From Chromera velia (taxonomy: Eukaryota > Sar > Chromeraceae), in contig JAHBMJ010002713.1 of assembly GCA_018398765.1 (NCBI GenBank), forward strand, positions 1 through 16,230: a stretch of 16,230 bases of DNA, given 5' to 3'. The notes under the pieces were generated by a model, which had not been told where the DNA came from, did no database searches, and was given only the letters and a program-made list of their open reading frames with translations. How positions within the stretch are numbered: position 1 is the stretch's first letter; each line of letters opens with the position of its first letter. Shown here piece by piece: positions 1 through 12,500 of the stretch. The translations under genes were made by a program, and so were the position numbers.

Positions 1-1
1 C

Positions 2-664
2 TCCTTGAAGCCCCTGAGGTGGCATCGTTCTCTGAAAGAATACTCTGTGTACAGTGGGAAGATGCCAAGTTCTGATGCCAGAGAGACCCGATCGAGTTTG
101 CATGTCCCCAGGGAAGGCGGGTGCTGGGAGGGGGTGGCGGTGGTTGTGAGCGACGACCGCTTTTCGACTGAAGACTCCCTGAATTGGAACCTTGAGGTGT
201 TCAACAGTGCAATGGAAGATTCGAGTTTTTGCTCGATGGTGGCAGCAGGCTGGGCTGTACAGGAGGTTCTTTCGGGAGTCTGCACCCACAGGTTGTCCTC
301 CTACGAGGTGTCGGGGATTTGGGCTGACAGCAGTGAGTGGTCTGACCGTTGGAGGGGCCAACTGTTCGATTGGGATGACCCTGAGAGGGCAGTCAGGGCC
401 CAGCCGTTCAAGAGGTACCCGTGGATGGAGCTTCTGGGGGTTCTCTTCACCCTCGGTCTTCTGCATCGATGTTCCTGTCTCCGGTTGAGTGGAGACTCTA
501 TTGAGGGACTGAAGAGGGTTGTCTCGATGGAGTTTCCTTCAGAAGAGCCTGGGAAGAGCTGGTTTGGGGGTGGTTGCGGGGAGAAGTTCGCTGAGCGCCC
601 TTTTCTGGGAAAGATATTTTGGGAGTTCCTCATTCGCCGTCTTCTCGAAAAACCTCAGCTTTGA
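2..664 (+). pseudogene. Retroelement RNase H-like fragment (partial, decayed)
   Basis: An open frame enters from the left edge and stops at the TGA at 662-664, giving about 220 residues. The first in-frame ATG is only at 61, so the true start lies upstream. Seen: an acidic strand (VVVSDD), a GWAV segment, then an amphipathic helix with ELLG (near 427-440) and a strand ending LSGDS (near 481-492). That order of Asp, Glu in a helix, and Asp resembles the RNase H fold of retrotransposon polyproteins, where the three acids bind metal to cut RNA in RNA-DNA hybrids. The opening stretch (LKPLR, then SVYSGK) is reminiscent of the connector between reverse transcriptase and RNase H. The frame stops before a recognisable C-terminal His motif, so the copy is probably truncated or frameshifted. 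No reverse transcriptase is in view. It could instead be an unknown host protein; family assignment is tentative. Confidence 0.35.
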
Positions 665-826
665 TCAACTGCTTACTGACTTAAGTCCTAACTTATGGCT
701 AGACTCAAGTATAAATCGACTGAGGGCCTGTGGCACTAATAGGCACTAAAAGGAAATTTAATAACGACAACTATAACGACAACCCAGAAGGATAAGGGTC
801 CGATAAGCAAACGACAGGATACAAAC

Positions 827-875
<49 letters not shown>

Positions 876-2109
876 GTGTGTGTATGTGTGTGTGTATGTC
901 TGTGTCAGACTGTGTGTGTCACGGTGTGTGTGCATAGCTGCAAGCCTGAATGGCCTGCAACTCGCTCATCTTAATTTAGAACAACAATAATAGATCCGAT
1001 TATTAGATCAAGTATTCAGCGCGTCCATCCGAACTTCCAAAGCATCCAATGGCACTAAGGGGAGGGAGAAAACTAATTATAAGTGGCAGTTTACATTAGT
1101 TTGCTGTGCACTCATGATACATAATTTGCAAGAAGAGTAAATTATAAAGATGCCGTTAAACGTAATAATAGAGCCTAGAGTGTTATCTGGGCCATGTATT
1201 GTAAGGTTTAGTGTAAGCCACTGTAAGGTAGGGTATAGAGTACTAGGTAGAGTATGTAGAATGCGAGTGTTTGCACTGGGTCTGACAAAAATAGTTGGAA
1301 ACGAGTCACGGCGGCGGAGATAATGCTACACTTGGCCCTTAAGAGTTACTAGCTAAAGGACTTTTGCAAAAAAGTTGGGTTACTAGAATTATATAACTTT
1401 TTACTGGTTATCGACGGCTTTGTTTTGCCTGTTAGAAGCGTCAAGTTACCATAATTTAGCTCTTTTGTTAAGTTTTCTACACCACGTTCAAAAACTTTTT
1501 GGGGCCGTTCCCGCACGTCCCTGCATGGTTAATAACCGTTATACTTCTTGTCTCCCCATCTCTTTCTCTGCAGGTGAAAGTCAGTACCAAGTAATACCGA
1601 GTGCACGCCTGTAGTAACCATAAAACAACATATAAGATACTCTAAAACACTCTGGGTCTTATTTATATAGTGATTCAAAACAGAGATCATGATCTGATCA
1701 TCACCGACGAACAAGAACTTCTGTATAAGCAAGTAGTTCGCATTCGCTTCCGTAAAGTCTCACTCTACGGTCTCACTCATGAGGACTAGCATGAGGATTT
1801 CGGCACCGTTCTTATCACTGCCAATATCTTTGAAGAGAGGTATGCGGCTCAGTGAATCCGCATTAAAAGCTAAAAAAAAGCACGATGAGTGACATCATGA
1901 GATATCATGAATCGATCATAGATGATCGATGGCTTCAAAAAAGACTCTGAAGTGATGGTAGTAGTCTATTATAATTTTGAACTGATAGCTTTAAACCATT
2001 TTATTGCATGCCTGAAGCAGAGAAAACATTTTAAAACAATGTTATTCTAGTTTTAAAAACTGTGTAAACGCTATAGTTTCACTGTTATAGCATCACTTTT
2101 CTACTATAG
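665..2109. other. AT-rich spacer without a recognised gene
   Basis: No long open frame with credible protein content occurs on either strand; the short frames (for example 1420-1614) have no recognisable motif. The stretch holds one TA/TG microsatellite, listed separately, and is otherwise unique-looking AT-rich DNA with frequent stops. I see no RNA gene that I can support. Confidence 0.6.
827..931. repeat. (TA)n/(TG)n compound microsatellite
   Basis: A run of alternating TA passes directly into TG dinucleotides, then into interrupted TG/TATG units and degenerate GTGTGTC units up to about 931. Alternating purine-pyrimidine tracts of this kind are slippage-prone. No gene overlaps it. Confidence 0.9.
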
Positions 2110-2145
2110 TTTAGTAACTTTAGGATATCTGTCAAAGTTACTAAA
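2110..2145. repeat. Perfect 12-bp inverted repeat (hairpin)
   Basis: TTTAGTAACTTT at 2110-2121 is exactly complementary to AAAGTTACTAAA at 2134-2145, with a 12-nt loop. It contains the GTAAC/GTTAC core that recurs through 2400-4000. It may be a transposon end or a palindrome typical of a mobile-element relic; it lacks the U tract expected of a transcription terminator. Confidence 0.7.
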
Positions 2146-2177
2146 GTACGGTAGACCTCCTTGAACCTAACTTCCAC

Positions 2178-2344
2178 TTGAAAGTTCAGGCCGCATTTTT
2201 GCATAAGCTTGAAAGTCCACGCCGCAAGCGCGGATCATTTACAGTGTTTTGAAAGCCAAAGCCGCATATCTAGATAGTGTACATGATGGTGTCTTAACCA
2301 TTTACGCCGCAGGCGTGGACGGTCTCTTGAAAAATGGTGCCGCA
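2178..2344. repeat. Cluster of short interspersed repeats ending in GCCGCA
   Basis: Five GCCGCA blocks occur at 2190, 2221, 2261, 2306 and 2339. Three share the form TTGAAAG plus 5 variable bases plus GCCGCA (2178-2195, 2209-2226, 2249-2266), and a weaker copy ends at 2344. The fourth block sits in a small hairpin (ACGCC-GCA-GGCGT, 2304-2316). Spacing is 31, 40, 45 and 33 bp, so it is not a clean tandem array. The GC-rich cores stand out in AT-rich DNA. Confidence 0.6.
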
Positions 2345-2403
2345 GATAGAGATGACCTTAATAATGTTTTTTCAAGTAGCACTTAGGTTTAGGGAGATTG
2401 TAC

Positions 2404-2451
2404 GGTAACTTTGGGTGGTCATGGTCCGGGACTCGTAGACCCTAAAGTTAC
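2404..2451. repeat. Imperfect hairpin with GTAAC/GTTAC stem
   Basis: GGTAACTTTGGGTGGTC (2404-2420) pairs imperfectly with GACCCTAAAGTTAC (2438-2451). The outer GTAACTTT/AAAGTTAC pairing resembles the core of the palindrome at 2110-2145, suggesting a shared repeat family. Confidence 0.5.
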
Positions 2452-2656
2452 TGCGCTATCCGGGTAACTCTTAAAGTCTAAGTATAGATAATGCGACCAA
2501 CTAGGAGACCAAAAGCAGTACACTGTGCTGTTAAGAGCTAGTATCCAATTTAGTTTGGTTACCCAGGCGGCCGTTAGGCCGCTTTAAAGTTGGTAAAAAT
2601 TTTTACGGTTATGGTAATCATGCAGAGTCACTGCTGGCACATTGATTACCGTTGTT

Positions 2657-2664
2657 TTGGTAAC
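2657..2664. repeat. Left target-site duplication of hAT-like element
   Basis: TTGGTAAC directly precedes the CAGGGTTGC end and matches TCGGTAAC after the right end at 7 of 8 bases. It fits the nTnnnnAn target preference known for hAT transposons. The partner at 3641-3648 has C instead of T at position 2. Confidence 0.6.
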
Positions 2665-2849
2665 CAGGGTTGCCGATTTTTTCGGCGGTAGACAAGCTTT
2701 ATTACCGGTAACCGGTAATTACTGGCAGAGTTTGCTAGCAGTTGGCACAGACTTGGCAGAATTCTAACAGTCACTAACACTTTTCAATAACCTAAGTCCT
2801 AGGTTATAGGTCAATCAATTAATCACTTAAGGCTAGACTTAAGGTCAAT

Positions 2850-3092
2850 TCAAAAAATTAATGCGTCATCTGTAGGGATAGCTATGTAGCCAATGTGCTT
2901 GAAGATGATGCAAGCCAAAGCGATGGGTCCTATCTTGCACTTGGCGCCCAAAGATAGAGAACCGCTGGCCGCAATGAGCACAGCTGGCCCAGACAGATGC
3001 ACCCGCGCGATTCCAATAACAGAAAGAGTCCACCTCAAAGTTTGGGCAGTCCCCCCAATCCAGTGCTCCAGCCTCCAAAGAAAGACCCGCCG
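2850..3092 (-). pseudogene. Possible captured exon inside the hAT-like element
   Basis: On the minus strand an acceptor-like sequence (pyrimidine-rich, ending TTTTAG at 3093) is followed by 80 open codons to a TGA at 2850. The predicted peptide is hydrophobic and low in repeats, with a segment around HLSGPAVLIAASGSL followed by KIGPIALACIIFKHIGYIAI that could span a membrane. The segment is clearly more GC-rich than the element around it, as expected for a host fragment picked up by a transposon. I do not recognise the family. There is no start codon or upstream exon, so it is at best a fragment, and it may be chance. Confidence 0.2.
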
Positions 3093-3199
3093 CTAAAAGC
3101 TGATGTCTGAGGCTTGGAAGGGCCTCTGACTCCAGAGACCCAGGGGGGTGGAGATTTGCCATCTGTAAGCAAGCAGACAGGAAAGCATCATAAGTAAAT

Positions 3200-3336
3200 A
3201 AGCGAACAGAGACAGGGAAAGCGAGTATGTGAACGAAAGGCGGTTAGGCGTTTATAAAGATAGGGAGGGCAAGTATGTAAACGAAAGGCAATTGGGTTTG
3301 TGTGTGAGTAGACAAAGAGAGGGAGAGCGAGTATGA
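3200..3336. repeat. Three imperfect ~50-bp tandem repeats
   Basis: GCGAGTATGTGAACGAAAGGC at 3221 recurs as GCAAGTATGTAAACGAAAGGC at 3269, and a shortened copy starts GCGAGTATGA at 3327. Each is preceded by a purine-rich block. They lie in the subterminal part of the hAT-like element, where such repeats often act as transposase binding sites in this superfamily; that role is inference. Confidence 0.55.
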
Positions 3337-3640
3337 TAGGCTGGACTAAAAAAAAAGTGGGCCAAAGCACTTCAGAGAAACTCTGACGACAGCAACATAC
3401 GAAAATTTATATTTTTTAAATATCTTTTTTATTTTTTTTTTGTGTGAATAGGCTTTTCAAATGCTAATAAACACTTCAAAACATGTTTTTGAGGGTTGGC
3501 GCTGCAGGCGAAATTTTTTTTTGGGGACGCTAATTTTTATTATTTTTTTTATCGGTAAAAGGAAGGCAGACTGAGGCCATTACCGGTTACCGGCAATTGC
3601 CGGTAGACTAGACCTGTTACCGACCAGAAAAGCAACCCTG

Positions 3641-3648
3641 TCGGTAAC
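3641..3648. repeat. Right target-site duplication of hAT-like element
   Basis: TCGGTAAC directly follows the GCAACCCTG end. It is the partner of the octamer at 2657-2664, with one mismatch. Confidence 0.6.
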
Positions 3649-4660
3649 TAAAACAGTGATTATTGTTTTTTTAAGTAAGACAAACTAGTGGGTAAACCGA
3701 GTAGCAAAGATAGATTTATTGTAAAGTTCTCTCATGTCCACAAATATGTATAAGTTGAAGTGAAGTGACTCAAGTTCTTGATATTATACAGAAATAACCT
3801 AGACAAAAAACTTTAAAAATAATATTTTGTATACCTCGTATACAGTTTTTAAAAGTGTGTTTCTCTTATATTAGATTTCGATTCAATACATTTATAAGCA
3901 GATACACTCAGAGTCTGATACAGCCAGTCCTCTCAGACCTCCCCAGTTACCAAATTTTGGTTACTAATTTGATGGTAACCAACAGCTTTCTAAGAAGGGC
4001 CGGTAGTTACTCCTAACAGCATAGGGTAAAAAGTAGGCTGGACAGCAGAAACAAATTTTAAATGCATGGCATTGAAATGCCTCTTTAGATGCCTCTTCAT
4101 CATCATCATCTTCCTCCCTAGCTTCCCGCTATTGATTTAAACTTCTAGGGAAACTTGAATGATTTCTAGAATGATTTGATAACTTAAAAAATTTGTAGTA
4201 CTTTGTGCCTAGACTTTGTACTAGATTCCCGTCTTTTCCATATCTTATGAAAATAAAAATGAGATATGGTTTTTATAAAATAATGTTAAAATTGTGGTTA
4301 AAATTTAATTATATTATCGGAACCCTATAGTCTGAACTTTATATCTTTTTAATTAAAAAAATAAATGACTGCATATTATATATACAAACTTTTTTCTAGA
4401 CTTTTTCCTTCTTTGGCTAGTTCTTTATATAACACTATTTTTAGGCTCTTAACGTTAGACAGCAAGGGTACGTACACGTGAGAGCTCGCACCTAGGCTCG
4501 CACGAGAGACAGTTCGATCACTAGTTCGATCATTAAGCTTTTGTAGAAGCTCTAGTTTACATGAATTGGCGCTAATCAAGCAATTAATAAGAAGACAAAT
4601 GAATTAAGCGTTTTGAAATCTGAATTCTAAATGCGGTCACTGGGCCAGTCACACCAAGAT
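3649..4660. other. AT-rich spacer with GTTACC/GGTAAC motifs
   Basis: No credible coding frame on either strand. GTTACC and GGTAACC motifs occur at about 3946-3980, echoing those at 2400-2720, and may be remains of further copies of the same repeat family. Base composition shifts to GC-richer near 4620, just before the 3' end of the minus-strand gene. Confidence 0.5.
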
Positions 4661-8688
<4,028 letters not shown>

Positions 8689-9232
8689 ACCGACTCGATA
8701 AGCACGAAAGGCAAAAGAAACGGGGAAGAATGAAACAGCAGCGAGCGAGAGGGGAAAAAGAAAAAGGAAAAGCACGTGTATCGAGGGTGTAGCAACCATG
8801 CAACACCGATCTGACTTATCCTGTCTTCAGAGCGGGGTCCTGGTGTTTCGACTATCTTCCTCTCTCGTTTTTTGGACTTTGGCATTTGATTCATCGATGT
8901 AGACGGGTTCAAATTGAAGACTCACAATGAAGAGCTCATACATTCAATGCGTGAAGAGTTAAGTTACTCCAAGCAGACACTGAGGGGGCCGCATGGGGGC
9001 CGCGCTGCGGGGCAAGCATCAGATCTACTTGGGCATGCATCGCGAGGCAAGCATCACGCCGGGGTCCATGCATGTTACAGTGGCACCGATACATGCATGC
9101 ATGCATGCATATATATATACCACAAACATGAAACCGTCGATCAAACTGACAGAGAGACTTTTCTCCCCAGCTGGCTGGCTGTATACCTGCCCTCCTTTGC
9201 ATCCCCGCCTCTGATACCCACTTGCATTCCAC
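8689..9232. other. Divergent spacer between nocturnin-like gene and transposon
   Basis: Upstream of the minus-strand start, the transcript strand is pyrimidine-rich (about 8700-8800), as in many 5' leaders, and contains an in-frame ATG at 8799. I see no clear core promoter motif. A near-duplicate GGCAAGCATCA occurs at about 9010 and 9048, and an ATGCATGC/TATA tract lies near 9092-9119. Confidence 0.5.
9092..9119. repeat. (ATGC)n followed by (AT)n
   Basis: Four ATGC tetranucleotides pass into ATATATATATA. Both parts are self-complementary, so the tract can fold. No gene overlaps it. Confidence 0.8.
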
Positions 9233-9319
9233 TCGCGAAGGGTCCTGCTGAATTCTATTCAGCCTGCTGAATTTTTTGTCTTCGCGAAGGGAGCCTGCTG
9301 AATTTTTTGTTTTCGCGAA
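9233..9319. repeat. 31-bp repeats with TTCGCGAA palindromes
   Basis: CCTGCTGAATT occurs at 9244, 9263 and 9294, and the palindrome TTCGCGAA at 9281 and 9312 (TCGCGAA also at 9234). The last two full units are 31 bp apart. The block ends exactly where the 42-bp repeat array begins, so it may mark the outer end of the large transposon. Confidence 0.65.
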
Positions 9320-9320
9320 C

Positions 9321-9532
9321 GGTCAGTCACTGACTTCGTGATGGATGCCTCATTGTTTTCCTTCCCTGACTGACTTCGTGTGATAGATGCCTCATTGTTT
9401 TCCGTCCTTGACTGACTTCGTGTGATGGATGCCTCATTGTTTTCCTTCCCTGACTGACTTCGTCTGATAGATGCCTCATTGTTTTCCTTCCTTGACTGAC
9501 TGGGCGATGGACGCCTCATTGTTTTCCTTCCT
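9321..9532. repeat. Left 42-bp repeat array
   Basis: Five copies of a 42-bp unit (TGACTGACTTCG, then TGTGATGGATGCCTCATTG and TTTTCCTTCCT). The first is preceded by GTCAGTCACTGAC, a 6-bp palindrome around one base. The innermost copy is a 40-bp variant with GACTGGGCGATGG in place of GACTTCGTGTGATGG. It supplies the ATGs at 9471 and 9507 and is followed by GCAG, forming an acceptor-like TTTTCCTTCCTGCAG. The same unit in the same orientation recurs at 15058-15216. Confidence 0.85.
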
Positions 9533-12500
9533 GCAGGAGTGGGAGAGGGAGCTGCGCAGCTTTGCTGAAGGTAAACAAAGGCCGTGGAAGTGCCAACAGC
9601 CTCGGAAGGGGTCGTGTTGGTTTCAGAAGTGGGAGAAGATAATGAAGTGCCCGAAATACGCAAGCAAGCCATATGCCAAGGAATTAATTCCGGAAAGCAA
9701 ACCTCTGGCTCTTCGTCCAAAGTCTCGTCCTTTGTCGTTTGGTCTCCCCCTGAGGAAAAGCGCTGCTGTCCCAGTCGAAGCCTGCAACTGTGGTTACTGT
9801 CCGCACGAAGTCCCCTCCCCGCCCCCCTCTTCCTCCCCACCTATCGGGGGGGCACCCCAGCAAAAGCTCTTTCCTGTCACGCATTTTCAGAGACCTTTTG
9901 CTGTCTCTGACTACATTTTTTCTTTTGCTCGACCCGGTGCCTCCGGAGTTGGTGGTTTTGAAAGAGTACTTAACTCCGATGACGCAAGAAACTGGCGAGG
10001 CCAGTGTTTGTCATTAGGAGAAAATGAGCTCTTTGCCCCATCTTATTTCCTTCAACAGAAGGCGAGGGGGGATGGGATGTGTCTGGACCATGCTATGACT
10101 GCGCCTCGAATCGATCCCTCTGTGTATCGGATCGAGGGCTCTTTCGCATCAGGACACGTTCTGGAGGTGTCGGGACAGCAGGTGCGAAGTCGTTTTGTCT
10201 CGTCTCTCATGTCTGTCTTAAGAGGCAAACCCCTTCTATCTCCTGAGGTGCCGGGAGGCCTCACACTTCCCACGTTTGCCGATGTATGCGCAGTGGCCCG
10301 CTTATGTGTTGCAGCGACAGTGAAACAGGGGATTTCGCAGGGCGGGGGGGTGGGCCCAGATCTGTTGCTCGAGAAACTCCAAAAGGCAGGACACAATGTG
10401 AAGTATCGTGTTATAGATAGAAATCAGGGCCTCGGACATTTTTGTCTGGAAGAGAGTGAGGAGAAATGGACTAGCAACGACGTGAGACGTTATGCGGTCC
10501 AGAAAGGGGTTGTGTCAACAGAGGAAGCATGGGGGAAATTGTTTTTTTCCTGGAGGTTGAGTCTTGAGGAGAAAGCCCTTCTGGACTCATCTGAGAAAGA
10601 AATTTTCAGCCTGCTAGAGAGGCACGGGGGAGTAGAAACGGCTGTCAGTGCTGCTGATGGCGGTTTTTTTTGTGAACCGTTTGTCAGAGATCTCTGTCTG
10701 TCTCTGTTTGCCCTCCCAAAGCATTATTGTTTTCAAATAGAGGCCTCGTTGCGTGCTCTGTTGATGGGCGAGACTGTTTTGCTCCACCAACCGATTGAAG
10801 GCATCCAAGTTCTACACTACGCCGGCCCAGATGCCCCTGTCATCCACTTGAAGCACTCGGGAGATCATTTTAATCGGCTTGAAAGGAAAACAGCAGCAGA
10901 CAGAGCAAAAGAGAAAGAATTTTTGAGAGCACGGGTCACAGAGGGGAGTCTATTAACCTTTTTACGAGTCTTCCCTGTACAGGAGTTCGGGAAGGAGAAG
11001 GCTCTGAGCCTCTTCCAGGCTTGGAGACCACATCTGAACGAAAAGGGTGGGGCTGTGGGTGCCCAGCAGGTGGCGTGGACAGCAGAAATACAGAAAAAGA
11101 ATGCCCCTTTTCAGATGATTACCCCTCAGAAGCCGTCTGAAAGAGCCATTTTGGCCCTCACTGCTGAACGTCGTGTTGCAATCACAAGTCCCGCAAACCC
11201 CATTCCCCAATCCACTGCTTCTGATCCCCCTGATGCCTCTGTCGGGCCCTCTGACCCTTCAGAAAAGTGTTCACCACCCAACCTCCCGAACCCACACCCC
11301 ACCTCACCACCACCCAGTGGCATACCCCACAGCCCAACCCACCACCATAGCTCCCACACCCAACACCATACCGACATGGCTTCCAGCCCCCCCACGGCCT
11401 CTAACCCTTCGGCGCAATTTCAAGCAGGAGAGTCCTGGGGAGACCCCCCCCCTGACCCTTTCCATACGCTTGACGTGGATGATGCGGGGTTTTTGTGGGG
11501 AGGAGTGTTGGCAAAATTGCGTTCATACGCTGTCACTGGGGGGGGGGGAACAGAAAAGAGAAATGGAATGGGGACGTCCGGCTGGGGTTGTCGGGAAGAA
11601 ATAAAAGAGTATGTTGAGCTTGGGTTGCGCAGGTACCATCCCAAGGCAAACCTGGGGAAAGACCTTCCCAACACGACACTGCATCTCAATCAGATGCCCC
11701 GTTCAGTCATCCCGGATGGGAGAGATTTATATTTGCCCAAACAGCTGGTCTTCATCAACTTTTGTAAGGGGGAGGAGTGGAAAGCCCTGTTTGCGGCTGC
11801 TGGACAGGATGGGCCTACATGTCCTAAGTGCGGTGCATGTTGCACTGCGAATAGGCCATCTCCAACTGGACCTCGACAAATGATCGGTGAGCGAGAGGCA
11901 TGCTTTACTTTTCTAGTTCTTTCTCCTGAATTCAATTTTCTTTTCTTTTATTCTTTTAAATTTTCCGAGGTTTTACTTCTCTCGTTTTTTCGTTTTGCAT
12001 CAGTCTTTTCTCTGTATCCATCAATGAAGGTGCTGTCCATTTCGTGTATGCTATTTGTTATCTGCAGATCTTGGGGAGAATTGCTGGGCTTGTGGGACGA
12101 GAATGCTGTGTTCCAACCGACAGTGCAAGACTGAGAAAGGGATAAGGTCGGAGTTTGACAGCTTGTCCATGCCCTTTCTCTCCGCGCAGGGAGACCAGGT
12201 ACAGCGAGCCCTAGAATTCTTGGGGAGGGGGGGGGGGCTCATCGACATGCGAGTTGTCATAGAGATTCTCTCGCTGAACATTATTTCAAGTGCCAAGCCT
12301 ACCATGTTTGCGGAGAAAGTATCGAATCTGTACGACAACACGATCAACACCGACTACACCACCTTTCTCGCAAAGAAGCAACTGTTTGAAAAGTGAGTAA
12401 ACAGCTTGGACTCCACGTTCTGGTTTGTGTTTAACGTCTCTCAAACTTTTGATTCAGGCTTGTACAGATCCGTCCGGCCTCTTTGCATGCGGCGTGGTAT

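Larger units (their letters stand above)
2665..3640. mobile_element. Non-autonomous hAT-like DNA transposon (976 bp)
   Basis: The element begins CAGGGTTGC (2665-2673) and ends GCAACCCTG (3632-3640), perfect 9-bp inverted termini of the type common in hAT elements. Further in, CCGGTAACCGGTAAT (2705-2719) is inverted at 3579-3593, so the ends remain partly complementary for about 60 bp. The flanking octamers TTGGTAAC and TCGGTAAC match at 7 of 8 positions. No hAT transposase frame is present, so movement would need a transposase from elsewhere. The interior has a GC-rich island (about 2860-3170) and three imperfect tandem repeats (3200-3336). Family assignment rests on termini and duplication length only. 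Confidence 0.65.

Noticed and set aside
9321-9532. CRISPR-like appearance of regularly spaced repeats
   Set aside because: The units are directly adjacent with no unique spacers, and the context is an intron-bearing eukaryotic genome.
9259-9840. Minus-strand frame with a 14-residue period (ENNEASI repeats)
   Set aside because: The 42-bp unit is a multiple of three, so it keeps any frame open. The 40-bp variant unit shifts the phase, and the other part is antisense to the transposon exon.
11887-12134. Extension of the 887-residue frame past 11886
   Set aside because: It reads into a T-rich intron. Splicing to 12068 gives the second half of the cysteine cluster and continues for over 700 codons.
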